Source: CAVXAE01 sp044225565
GTDB lineage: Bacteria; Pseudomonadota; Gammaproteobacteria; Steroidobacterales; Steroidobacteraceae
Length of the DNA: 9,702 nt
Direction of reading: 5' to 3'
Assembly: GCA_044225565.1 (NCBI GenBank)
Contig: JBGAIL010000172.1
Span: 1-9,702, forward strand
This document shows, in pieces, positions 1-6,513 of this stretch. Numbering within the stretch: the first letter of the stretch is position 1; each line of letters opens with the position of its first letter. The notes beneath the pieces are model-generated. The model searched no databases, was not told the origin of the DNA, and was given only the letters and a program-made list of their open reading frames with translations. The translations under genes were made by a program, and so were the position numbers.

Positions 1-1416
1 CGGCTGCGGCTCGCGACGCAGGTGCGCTCGAATCTTTTCGGTGTGGTGTACGTGCTCGACGAGCCCTCCGCCGGCCTGCATCCCGCGGATACCGAAGCGC
101 TGCTCGCCGCGCTCGATCAGCTCAAGGCGGCCGGCAACTCGCTGTTCGTCGTCGAGCACGAGCTCGACGTCATCCGCCACGCGGACTGGATCGTCGACGT
201 CGGCCCTGCGGCCGGCGAGCACGGCGGCCAGGTGCTCTATAGCGGGCCTCCCGAAGGGCTGCGAAACATCGGGCTTTCACGGACACGTCAGTATCTGTTC
301 CCGCAGTCTACGGCCGGCAGCGCACAGCGAGGCGAGCTTCGGACTACGCGTGCCACGCGGCGCACGCCGAGAAAGCCATCCGGCTGGCTGCGCCTGGAAG
401 ATGTCACCCGCAATAACCTCCACGGCATCGATGTCGAATTTCCGCTCGGCGTGATGACGGCCGTGAGCGGCATTTCGGGCTCGGGGAAGTCGAGCCTGGT
501 GACACAGACGCTCGTCGAGCTCGTGAGCGCCCATCTCGGCCACGAGACCGGAGAGGCAAGCGAAGACCCGAGCATGCCCGGCCTCGAGGCGCGGGCAATC
601 AGCGGCGGGCGCATCGCGACGGGAGCCGAGCGTCTCAGCCGCCTGATTCTCGTCGATCAAAAGCCGATCGGCCGCACGCCGCGCTCGAACCTGGCAACCT
701 ACACCGGCCTCTTCGATTCCGTGCGCAAGCTGTTCGCCGGAACGCGCATGGCCCGCACACGCCGCTATGACGCCGGCCGCTTCTCCTTCAACGTCGCCAA
801 GGGGCGCTGCGCCAACTGCGAAGGCGAAGGATTCGTGATGGTGGAGCTGCTCTTCCTGCCGAGCGTCTACGCACCCTGCCCCGTCTGCCGCGGCTCGCGC
901 TTCAACGAGAAGACGCTCGAGGTCACCTATCACGACCGCAACATCGCGGAGGTGCTCGCCATGACGGTGGATGCGGCGTGGGAATTCTTCGCCGACGAGC
1001 CCGTCCTGCGCCGCTCGCTGGACGTGATCAGGCAAGTGGGTCTCGGCTATTTGCGGCTGGGCCAGCCGGCTACGGAGCTTTCCGGCGGCGAGGCGCAACG
1101 CATCAAGCTCGCAGCGGAGCTGCAGCGCGCTCAGCGCGGCGGCACGCTCTACGTGCTGGACGAGCCGACCACCGGCCTTCATCCGGCGGACGTCGAGCGG
1201 CTCATGAAACAGCTCGAGGATCTCGTGGAAGCCGGCAATACCGTGATCGTGGTGGAGCACGACATGCATGTGATCGCAGGCAGCGACTGGGTGATCGACG
1301 TGGGGCCGGGAGCCGGCACGGCCGGCGGCCGCATCGTGGCGGCAGGAGAGCCTGCGCGAGTCGCGGAATCGCCGGAGAGCCGGACCGCGCCCTATCTGGC
1401 CCGCGGCCTGGGCTGA
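1..1416 (+). CDS. uvrA: UvrA-family excinuclease ABC subunit A, UvrA2-like, C-terminal half (5' truncated by window edge)
   Basis: The reading frame is open from base 1. The first codons give RLRLATQ, the tail of an ABC signature (SGGEAQR-type) helix, so the gene begins upstream and the GTG at 22 is internal. Seen in order: first-ABC Walker B VLDEP (52-66); second Walker A GISGSGKSS (469-495); the UvrA motif IGRTPRSN (667-690); a zinc module CANC-19 residues-CPVC (808-888), matching the spacing of E. coli UvrA; signature LSGGEAQR (1078-1101); Walker B VLDEP (1153-1167); and a switch His in VVEHD. The family is a dimeric DNA-damage sensor ATPase for nucleotide excision repair. The inter-domain wording (VDVGPAAGE, YSGPPEGL) and a stretch between Walker A and IGRTPRSN about 13 residues longer than in E. 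coli resemble UvrA2-class paralogues, which often lack the UvrB-binding domain. That region is outside the window, so UvrA2 is an inference. The gene ends 13 bp from the convergent purA. Confidence 0.93.
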   Translation, partial: RLRLATQVRSNLFGVVYVLDEPSAGLHPADTEALLAALDQLKAAGNSLFVVEHELDVIRHADWIVDVGPAAGEHGGQVLYSGPPEGLRNIGLSRTRQYLFPQSTAGSAQRGELRTTRATRRTPRKPSGWLRLEDVTRNNLHGIDVEFPLGVMTAVSGISGSGKSSLVTQTLVELVSAHLGHETGEASEDPSMPGLEARAISGGRIATGAERLSRLILVDQKPIGRTPRSNLATYTGLFDSVRKLFAGTRMARTRRYDAGRFSFNVAKGRCANCEGEGFVMVELLFLPSVYAPCPVCRGSRFNEKTLEVTYHDRNIAEVLAMTVDAAWEFFADEPVLRRSLDVIRQVGLGYLRLGQPATELSGGEAQRIKLAAELQRAQRGGTLYVLDEPTTGLHPADVERLMKQLEDLVEAGNTVIVVEHDMHVIAGSDWVIDVGPGAGTAGGRIVAAGEPARVAESPESRTAPYLARGLG

Positions 1417-1429
1417 GCAGCCTTGCCGA

Positions 1430-2728
1430 TCAGGCGAACGGATTCCTGAGCACGATCGTCTCGTCCCGATCCGGGCCGGTCGAGATCATGTCCATGGGGA
1501 CGCCGACCAGCGCCTGCAGGCGCTCGAGATACCGGCGTGCGTTCGCCGGCAGGTCGTCGTAGCGGGTGATGCCGACGGTGGACTCCTTCCAGCCGGGCAG
1601 CTCCTCGTATACGGGCTCCACTTCGGCGTAGCTGTCCACGATGAGCGGCGGCTCCGCCGCCGTCTTCTCGCCGATGCGGTAACCCACGCAGATGCGGATG
1701 GTGTCGAGCCCGTCGAGCACGTCGAGCTTGGTGATGCAGAGTCCGGTGACGCTCGAATTCACGATGGAGCGGCGCAGTGCCACGGAATCGAACCATCCGC
1801 AGCGGCGCGCGCGGCCGGTCACCGAGCCGAACTCGTGGCCGACCTTCGAAAGATGCTGGCCGACATTGTCCTCGCCGGGCAGCTCGGTCGGGAACGGCCC
1901 CGCACCCACGCGCGTGGTATAGGCCTTCACGATGCCCAGCACCGCATCGAACGAGCGCGGCCCCAGGCCGGTTCCGGTTCCCGCGAAGCTCGCCGTGGTG
2001 TTCGACGAGGTCACGAATGGATACGTGCCGAGATCCACGTCGAGCAGTGCGCCCTGCGCGCCCTCGAACAGCACGTTGGCGCCCTCTTCGCGCAGCTGCT
2101 GCAACGCGCCGGTGACGTCGAGCACCAGCGGCTTGATCTGCTCGCCGAGCGCCAGCTGCTCATCCAGCGTCTTCTGGAAATCCACCGCCGGCTGCTTGAA
2201 ATAGTGCTGCAGCACGAAATTGTGGAAATCGAGCACCTCCCCGAGCTTCGCGGCGAAACGCTCGCGCTGGAAGAGGTCCGCCACCCGCATGGCGCGCCGC
2301 GCCACCTTGTCTTCGTACGCCGGGCCGATGCCGCGACCCGTAGTGCCGATGGCGTTCGCGCCGCGAGCCGCCTCTCGCGCCTTGTCGAGGCTCACGTGCG
2401 AGGGCAGGATCAACGGGCAACTCGGCGAAAGCCGCAGGCGCTCGAACACCGGAACGCCGCTCGCGATGAGCCCCTGCGCCTCCTTCATGAGCGCCTCGAG
2501 CGACAGCACGACGCCGTTGCCGATGAAGCAGCGAACGTGCGCATGCAGGATGCCGGAAGGAATGAGCGAGAGGATGGTCTTGCGCCCGTCGATGACGAGC
2601 GTATGCCCGGCGTTGTGACCGCCCTGGAAACGAGCCACCGCCGAGGCGCGCTCGGTCAGCAGGTCGACGATCTTGCCCTTGCCCTCATCGCCCCACTGCG
2701 TGCCGATGACGACGACGAACTTCCCCAC
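1430..2728 (-). CDS. purA: Adenylosuccinate synthetase
   Basis: Complete 432-residue protein, the same length as E. coli PurA. It condenses IMP with aspartate using GTP, the first committed step to AMP, in the cytoplasm. Visible signatures are the glycine-rich loop GTQWGDEGKGK (9-19) with the catalytic Asp14, then GGHNAGHT with the catalytic His42; IGTTGRGIGPAYEDK; GAGPFPTEL; the loop TGRARRCGW that contacts substrate; and the guanine-binding TKLDVLDGL. The start is GTG, supported by a strong GAGGGGG site at 2740-2734 that begins on the hflC stop codon. Homologues begin at the same place (short residue run before VVVxGTQWGDEGKGK). It is last in the minus-strand series, 10 bp after hflC, so it is probably co-transcribed and perhaps translationally coupled. 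E. coli has a small gene, yjeT, between hflC and purA; it is absent here. Confidence 0.98.
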   Translation of the reverse strand: MGKFVVVIGTQWGDEGKGKIVDLLTERASAVARFQGGHNAGHTLVIDGRKTILSLIPSGILHAHVRCFIGNGVVLSLEALMKEAQGLIASGVPVFERLRLSPSCPLILPSHVSLDKAREAARGANAIGTTGRGIGPAYEDKVARRAMRVADLFQRERFAAKLGEVLDFHNFVLQHYFKQPAVDFQKTLDEQLALGEQIKPLVLDVTGALQQLREEGANVLFEGAQGALLDVDLGTYPFVTSSNTTASFAGTGTGLGPRSFDAVLGIVKAYTTRVGAGPFPTELPGEDNVGQHLSKVGHEFGSVTGRARRCGWFDSVALRRSIVNSSVTGLCITKLDVLDGLDTIRICVGYRIGEKTAAEPPLIVDSYAEVEPVYEELPGWKESTVGITRYDDLPANARRYLERLQALVGVPMDMISTGPDRDETIVLRNPFA

Positions 2729-2733
2729 GGAAT

Positions 2734-2740
2734 CCCCCTC
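2734..2740 (-). promoter_or_regulatory. purA ribosome binding site overlapping the hflC stop
   Basis: On the minus strand, GAGGGGG begins inside the hflC TGA stop and lies about 5 nt before the GTG start of purA. The overlap suggests that ribosomes finishing hflC can feed purA. It also fixes the non-ATG start. Confidence 0.75.
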
Positions 2741-3605
2741 AGCGCTTGCCGGAGTCCTTCAGGTATTTGAAGAACTCGCCTTCCGGGCTCACGACCAGCA
2801 TGTCTCCCTCCTTGCCGATGGAGTTCTGGTAGGCCTGAAGACTGCGATAGAACGCATAGAACTCGGGGTTGCGCGTGTATGCGCGCGCATAGATCTGCGC
2901 GGCCTGCGAATCCGCCGCGCCGCGGACGCCGAGCGCCGCACTCTCCGCGTTCGCGATGATCTCCGTGCGCTCGCGCTCGGCCGTGGCACGGATGCGTACG
3001 CCAGCGCTCGAGCCTTCGGCGCGCGAGCGGCTCGCCTTCTGCGCGAAGTTCTGCTTCATGCTCTCGTAGACGCGCACGCTCACATCCTCGGGCAAATCGA
3101 TGCGCTGTACCCGCACGTCGATGAGCTGAATGCCGAGGTCTTCGGCGTCCCGGCTCGCCTTGCCGAACATGTCGCCGGTGACGGCGGCACGCTCTGCGGT
3201 GACCACCTGCTGCAGCGTGCGCTGCGCCACCACGCTCTTGATGCCATCCTTGACGATTGCGGCGAGACGATCGCCGGCGATTTCTTCCCGCGCGGCCGTT
3301 GACTGGTAGTAGCGCGAAGGGTCCTTCACGCGCCACTTCATGTAGAAATCGACCACCAGGCCACGATTGTCGTTGGTGAGGAAGGTCTCGCCCTGATAGC
3401 TCTGGGAGAGGATGCGGCGGTCGAAGCGCGCCACCTCGTCCCACGGCAGCTTGAAATGCAGGCCCGGGCTGTAGTCCGAGCGGATGATGGCGCCGAACTC
3501 CGTACGGATGGCGATATGCGTCTCCGACACGGTGAACAGCGAGCGCGACACCACGACGAGCAGGGCGACCGCGATGGCGACCCAGAAGAAGGAGCGCGAC
3601 GGCAT
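2739..3605 (-). CDS. hflC: HflC, SPFH-domain regulator of the FtsH protease
   Basis: 288-residue SPFH/prohibitin-family protein. HflC pairs with HflK in the inner membrane and encloses FtsH, modulating its degradation of membrane and soluble substrates. Seen: an N-terminal signal-anchor segment at about residues 6-24, then the SPFH domain (ETHIAIRTEFGAI; SPGLHFKLPW; WRVKDPSRYY) and an alanine/glutamate/arginine-rich helical stretch at about 195-245. The C-terminal NPEFYAFYRSLQAY matches E. coli HflC (DPDFYAFIRSLRAY). It is shorter than E. coli HflC (334) because it lacks that protein's mid-domain insertion of roughly 40 residues; it is not truncated. The ATG start overlaps the hflK TGA by one base (TGATG), with a strong GGAGG at 3617-3613 and a 7-nt spacer, so the pair is translationally coupled. 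Confidence 0.97.
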   Translation of the reverse strand: MPSRSFFWVAIAVALLVVVSRSLFTVSETHIAIRTEFGAIIRSDYSPGLHFKLPWDEVARFDRRILSQSYQGETFLTNDNRGLVVDFYMKWRVKDPSRYYQSTAAREEIAGDRLAAIVKDGIKSVVAQRTLQQVVTAERAAVTGDMFGKASRDAEDLGIQLIDVRVQRIDLPEDVSVRVYESMKQNFAQKASRSRAEGSSAGVRIRATAERERTEIIANAESAALGVRGAADSQAAQIYARAYTRNPEFYAFYRSLQAYQNSIGKEGDMLVVSPEGEFFKYLKDSGKR

Positions 3606-4735
3606 CAGCGTTCCTCCCTGCTGCGGCCGTCGACCGTGACGGTCTCGGGCTCCGGCATCGGGCGCACTATCGCTTCCGACGTCACGCTCGGCACGGCCCC
3701 ATGCTCAGTAAGCTTGTCGAGCGGCAGATAGAGGATGTTGCCGCCCGCGCCCGGCTTGGAATCGATGATGACCTTGCGGCTGCGCGCCAGCACGCCCTCC
3801 ACCGTCTCGATATAAAGACGCTTGCGCGTGACTTCGGGCGCCGCCGCATAGGCGTCCGCCAACTGCGAGAAGCGCGAGGCCTCGCCCGAAGCGATGGCTA
3901 CGGTCTTGGCACGATAGGCCTCCGCATCCTGCTGCAGCCGCGCCGCCGCGCCCTGTGCGACCGGGATGATGCCGTTGGCGTAGGCCTGCGCCTCCTTGAT
4001 GAACCGCTCCTGGTCCGCGAGCGCCTTGTTGGCGTCGCGCTGCGAGGGAACCACGGCTTCGGGCACCTGCACGTCCGTGAGGTTCACGCTGGTCACGGTG
4101 ATGCCGGCATTGTAGAAATCGAGGGTACGCTGGATCAGCTCCTTGCTGCGCTGGGTGACCTTCGGGCGGGTCGCGCCGACCAGCACGTCCTCGAGGTCGC
4201 TCTGCCCGACGATCTCGCGGATCGCGCTCTCGCTCACCTCGTTGAGCGTGGCGCCCGGATCGCGCACCCGGAACAGGGCCTTGATGGGATCGCTGAACCG
4301 GTACTGCACCACGAAGCGCAGGTCGACGAGATTGACGTCCGCGGTGAGCACGCGGGACTTGTAGTCGCTGCTGTTGACGTTCTGCACGTTCACCTTGGTG
4401 ACGCGCTCGATGGGCCAGGGCAGATGCCAGCCCCAGCCTTCGTTCCTCACCGCCACGAGCTTGCCGAAGCGCTGGATGACCCCGCGCTCCGCGGACTTCA
4501 CCTGGAAGAAGCCCGTGACCAGCCACAGGGCGACCAGCACGAGCCCCACCACCAGCGCGAAGGGAGCCCCTTCGGCGCCCGTGCCGGACCCACCACTCTC
4601 CCCGCCACTGCCGCGACCGCCGCTGAACAGCGCCTCGAGCTTGCGCTGCCAGGTCTTCACGCGCGCGTCGAGATCGGAGCCGCCTGAACGCCGGCCCCAT
4701 GGATTCTTGCCGTCACCTGGTTGATTCCACGCCAT
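3605..4735 (-). CDS. hflK: HflK, SPFH-domain regulator of the FtsH protease
   Basis: 376 residues, partner of HflC in the membrane complex around FtsH. The N-terminus MAWNQPGDGKNPWG is the HflK hallmark and fixes the ATG start. It is followed by a Gly/Ser-rich cytoplasmic linker (about 38-56), one membrane segment at about 57-79, and the SPFH domain from about 80 (SAERGVIQRFGK; HLPWPIERV; QYRFSDP). A long helical stretch follows (EAQAYANG; QDAEAYRAKTVAIASGEASRF), then ERLYIET-like KRLYIETVEGVL, as in E. coli. The tail after about 340 is Pro/Glu-rich and variable. It lies 8 nt after hflX and overlaps hflC by one base. I see no Shine-Dalgarno sequence before its ATG (the upstream bases read TTAGTTAATCTC), so translation probably depends on ribosomes leaving hflX. 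Confidence 0.97.
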   Translation of the reverse strand: MAWNQPGDGKNPWGRRSGGSDLDARVKTWQRKLEALFSGGRGSGGESGGSGTGAEGAPFALVVGLVLVALWLVTGFFQVKSAERGVIQRFGKLVAVRNEGWGWHLPWPIERVTKVNVQNVNSSDYKSRVLTADVNLVDLRFVVQYRFSDPIKALFRVRDPGATLNEVSESAIREIVGQSDLEDVLVGATRPKVTQRSKELIQRTLDFYNAGITVTSVNLTDVQVPEAVVPSQRDANKALADQERFIKEAQAYANGIIPVAQGAAARLQQDAEAYRAKTVAIASGEASRFSQLADAYAAAPEVTRKRLYIETVEGVLARSRKVIIDSKPGAGGNILYLPLDKLTEHGAVPSVTSEAIVRPMPEPETVTVDGRSREER

Positions 4736-4743
4736 GAGATTAA

Positions 4744-6015
4744 CTAAGTTATCTGGACACCCGGCGAACGTGCAAGCCGCGTGAGCTCCGCATCCGGCAG
4801 CTCCACGTCGAGCTCGATTTCGGTACCGTCGATGACACGCTCGCCGCTCACCGCGCCCGACCCATATAGCCGCGAGCGCAATGCGCCCGCACTCAAAGGC
4901 ATGCGCACGCGGGCACGCCGCGCCACGAGCGCGAGCCGCTCCGCGACGGCGCCGGCCAGCAGATCCAGCCCTTCGCGCTTTTCAGCGGAAATCCACGCCG
5001 CAACCACCTTGCCCTCCGCGTCCCGATCGATGCGTGGCGCGATATCCAGGCGATCCACCTTGTTGTAGACGAGGATCTGCGGAATGCGGTCCGCGCCGAT
5101 CTCGGACAGCACGCTGTCCACCTGCATGATGTGGTCTTCGCGCCGCGGATCGCTGGCATCGACGACGTGAAGCAACAGGGTGGCCTCGCGCGCCTCGGTA
5201 AGCGTGGACTGGAAGGCTGCCACCAGCTCGTGCGGGAGCTCGCGGATGAAGCCGACCGTATCCGCCACCACCACCGGCGTTCCGCCCGGCAGGTTGATGC
5301 GACGGACCGTAGGATCCAGCGTGGCAAAAAGCTGGTCCGCCACATAGGCATCCGCGCCCGAGAGCGCGCGGAAAAGCGTGGACTTCCCCGCATTGGTGTA
5401 GCCGACGAGCGTGAGCGAAGGGACAGGGATCTCGGCGCGCTGCTGCCGGCCCGTCTCGCGCTGCTGCTTGATCTTCTCGAGCCGCTTGGTGAGCACGCGC
5501 ACCCGCTGGTTGAGCAGGCGGCGGTCCGTCTCGAGCTGCGTCTCGCCGGGACCGCGCAGGCCGATGCCACCACCGCGCTGGCGCTCCAGGTGGGTCCAGC
5601 CGCGAACCAGGCGACTGGCGATGTGCTTGAGCTGAGCGAGCTCCACTTCGAGCTTGCCTTCGAAGCTGCGCGCACGCTGGGCGAAGATGTCGAGGATCAG
5701 CCCGTTGCGGTCCAGCACGCGCCGCTCGGTGAGCTTCTCCAGGTTGCGCTCCTGGCTCGGCGAGAGGGCATGGTCCACGAGGATGACGTCCGCGTTCTCG
5801 GCGCGGGCGACGGCGCCGACCTCGCCCGCCTTGCCGCTGCCCATGAAGTAACGGGGATCCGGCCGCTCGCGGCGGCCCGTGACCGTGGCTACCGGCTCCG
5901 CTCCAGCGGAGAGCGCCAGCTGGCGAAACTCCTGGAGATCTTCCGGATCGACCTGGGAGCCGAGCCCGAGGCGGACGAGTACGGCACGTTCCCCGCTCCT
6001 GGGACGCTCGAACAA
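4744..6015 (-). CDS. hflX: HflX GTPase (ribosome-splitting / rescue factor)
   Basis: 423 residues, complete (E. coli HflX 426). HflX is a ribosome-associated GTPase known in E. coli to split stalled 70S ribosomes under stress. Seen: N-terminal HflX domain (DLQEF; YFMGSGKA; DHALSPSQERNLE at 81-93); a glycine-rich loop GGGIGLRGPGETQLETDRR (148-166) after a helical hairpin; then the G domain with P-loop GYTNAGKS (205-212), switch I region DQLFATLDPT, G3 DTVG (252-255) and G4 NKVD (318-321). The C-terminal domain is short and family-variable. The start is TTG: TTG-TTC-GAG gives MFERPRSGERAVLV, aligning with E. coli MFDRYDAGEQAVLV, and a GGAG at 6027-6024 lies 8 nt upstream. No in-frame ATG fits. 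The gene is separated from hfq by 92 bp that contain two hairpins. Confidence 0.97.
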   Translation of the reverse strand: MFERPRSGERAVLVRLGLGSQVDPEDLQEFRQLALSAGAEPVATVTGRRERPDPRYFMGSGKAGEVGAVARAENADVILVDHALSPSQERNLEKLTERRVLDRNGLILDIFAQRARSFEGKLEVELAQLKHIASRLVRGWTHLERQRGGGIGLRGPGETQLETDRRLLNQRVRVLTKRLEKIKQQRETGRQQRAEIPVPSLTLVGYTNAGKSTLFRALSGADAYVADQLFATLDPTVRRINLPGGTPVVVADTVGFIRELPHELVAAFQSTLTEAREATLLLHVVDASDPRREDHIMQVDSVLSEIGADRIPQILVYNKVDRLDIAPRIDRDAEGKVVAAWISAEKREGLDLLAGAVAERLALVARRARVRMPLSAGALRSRLYGSGAVSGERVIDGTEIELDVELPDAELTRLARSPGVQIT

Positions 6016-6023
6016 CTCAGCAA

Positions 6024-6027
6024 CTCC
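6024..6027 (-). promoter_or_regulatory. hflX ribosome binding site supporting a TTG start
   Basis: GGAG on the minus strand sits 8 nt before the TTG at 6015. It lies 6 nt downstream of a perfect 9-bp hairpin, so structure or RNA-binding proteins at the hairpin could alter access to it (inference). Confidence 0.55.
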
Positions 6028-6033
6028 GCCCGA

Positions 6034-6057
6034 GAGCGAAAGTCACGCCTTTCGCTC
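6034..6057 (-). repeat. Perfect 9-bp inverted repeat in the hflX leader
   Basis: On the minus strand GAGCGAAAG (6057-6049), a 6-nt loop GCGTGA, then CTTTCGCTC (6042-6034). No T-run follows, so it is not a standard intrinsic terminator. It lies just upstream of the hflX ribosome binding site and just downstream of the terminator-like hairpin at 6063-6089. It may stabilise the hflX mRNA 5' end or control translation; the role is unknown. Confidence 0.7.
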
Positions 6058-6108
6058 GCCGGGAAAAAGGGCCGTCAGGCCGCTTTTTCGAATGGATACG
6101 GTCATCAT
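6043..6108 (-). other. Possible 21-codon ORF starting on the hfq stop codon
   Basis: The hfq stop TAA overlaps an ATG (TAATGATG), giving an open frame of 21 codons beginning MMTVSIRKSG and ending at TGA (6045-6043) in the loop of the second hairpin. The frame crosses the terminator-like hairpin, so translation through it could melt that hairpin. No good ribosome binding site is visible; initiation would need coupling to hfq termination. The same frame is open backwards through part of hfq by chance, so it may be meaningless. Confidence 0.2.
6063..6089 (-). terminator. Rho-independent terminator-like hairpin between hfq and hflX
   Basis: On the minus strand GAAAAAG-C-GGCC-TGAC-GGCC-CTTTTTC: an 11-bp stem with one bulged C, a 4-nt loop and a T5 tract in the 3' arm. 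An A5 tract in the 5' arm makes the element near-symmetrical, so it could act in either direction. It lies 19 nt after the hfq stop and before hflX, so it should end a fraction of transcripts after hfq while allowing read-through to hflX-hflK-hflC-purA. The GC part of the stem is only 4-5 bp and the T-run is short, so partial termination is likelier than full. Confidence 0.65.
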
Positions 6109-6374
6109 TACTCGACGACGGGCTCCGTCGGCGGAGACGATTCGTCGGAGTCTTCGGCGGACTGCATGCGCACGTTGCGCGCTGGAACCACCGTGGAGAT
6201 GGCGTGCTTGTAGACCATCTGGCTGACACTGTTCTTCAGCAGCACGACGAACTGGTCGAAGGAATCGATCTGGCCCTGCAGCTTGATGCCATTGACCAGG
6301 TAGATGGACACCGGCACGCGCTCCTTGCGCAGGGCGTTCAGGAAAGGGTCTTGCAGCGATTGGCCTTTGGCCAT
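6108..6374 (-). CDS. hfq: RNA chaperone Hfq
   Basis: 88 residues. Hfq forms a hexameric Sm-like ring that pairs small RNAs with mRNAs and controls RNA stability. The core is almost identical to E. coli and Pseudomonas Hfq: MAKGQSLQDPFLNALRKERV, then VSIYLVNGIKLQGQIDSFDQ, FVVLLKN and the Sm2 motif YKHAISTVVP. The proximal-face residues Gln8, Asp9, Phe42, Lys56 and His57 are present. The rim patch is RKER (16-19), as in Pseudomonas, rather than RRER. The C-terminal tail is short (about 22 residues after the core) and acidic (SAEDSDESSPPTEPVVE), consistent with the acidic-tip role in releasing RNA known from E. coli. The ATG is preceded by AAGGAG with a 6-nt spacer. Termination is by three consecutive in-frame stops, TAA TGA TGA. 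The gene lies between miaA and hflX, as in other gammaproteobacteria. Confidence 0.99.
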   Translation of the reverse strand: MAKGQSLQDPFLNALRKERVPVSIYLVNGIKLQGQIDSFDQFVVLLKNSVSQMVYKHAISTVVPARNVRMQSAEDSDESSPPTEPVVE

Positions 6375-6380
6375 CGGTTT

Positions 6381-6386
6381 CTCCTT
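6381..6386 (-). promoter_or_regulatory. hfq ribosome binding site in an A-rich leader
   Basis: Minus strand AAGGAG lies 6 nt before the hfq ATG, inside the A-rich stretch GAACAAGGAGAAACCG. Hfq represses its own translation in E. coli by binding its leader, and A-rich triplets of this kind suit the distal face of Hfq, so autoregulation is plausible here (inference). Confidence 0.7.
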
Positions 6387-6398
6387 GTTCTCGAAAGA

Positions 6399-6404
6399 AT
6401 TCTA
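6399..6404 (-). promoter_or_regulatory. Candidate -10 element for an hfq-proximal promoter
   Basis: TAGAAT on the minus strand differs from TATAAT at one position and sits in a locally AT-rich patch of an otherwise GC-rich gap, 25 nt before the hfq ATG. A start near 6392 would leave a leader of about 18 nt that still includes the AAGGAG. The -35 region at 16-18 bp spacing (around TGCGTC) matches the consensus poorly, so this is weak. E. coli is known to have promoters upstream of hfq within miaA. Confidence 0.25.
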
Positions 6405-6482
6405 ATTGTTGGCTCAGCAGCGACGCAGACGTCCGTGAGTGCGGTTCAGCAAGCTCCGTACCTCGCAAGCGGCGGGTCCGGC

Positions 6483-6513
6483 AACGGGGCGCATCTTATC
6501 ATGCGGCGCCGTT
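6483..6513 (-). repeat. Imperfect hairpin at the miaA stop codon
   Basis: On the minus strand, from the last base of the miaA TGA: the AACGG arm pairs with CCGTT and CGCAT pairs with ATGCG around a GATAAG loop. In between there is one G-C pair, a C-C mismatch and a bulged C. No T-run follows, so I do not call it a terminator. It could protect the miaA 3' end or mark a processing point in the miaA-hfq transcript. The rest of the 138-bp miaA-hfq gap holds the hfq ribosome binding site and nothing else I can name. Confidence 0.45.

Noticed and set aside
277..1269. A 330-codon minus-strand frame antisense to the UvrA gene
   Set aside because: The opposing strand encodes unmistakable UvrA motifs; this product is His/Ala/Arg-rich with no family signature.
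1411..1422. GGCT-GAGC-AGCC palindrome at the uvrA stop as a terminator
   Set aside because: Only a 4-bp stem and no T-run on either strand.
1835..2770. A 311-codon plus-strand frame antisense to purA
   Set aside because: A compositional shadow of purA, with no motif or plausible ribosome binding site.
5131..6213. A 360-codon plus-strand frame antisense to hflX
   Set aside because: It opposes the conserved HflX G domain, shows no recognisable domain, and crosses the hairpins of the hfq-hflX gap.
6043..6468. A 141-codon minus-strand frame overlapping hfq
   Set aside because: It covers hfq in another frame and is unlike any known protein. Only its last 21 codons, after the hfq stop, merit a separate note.
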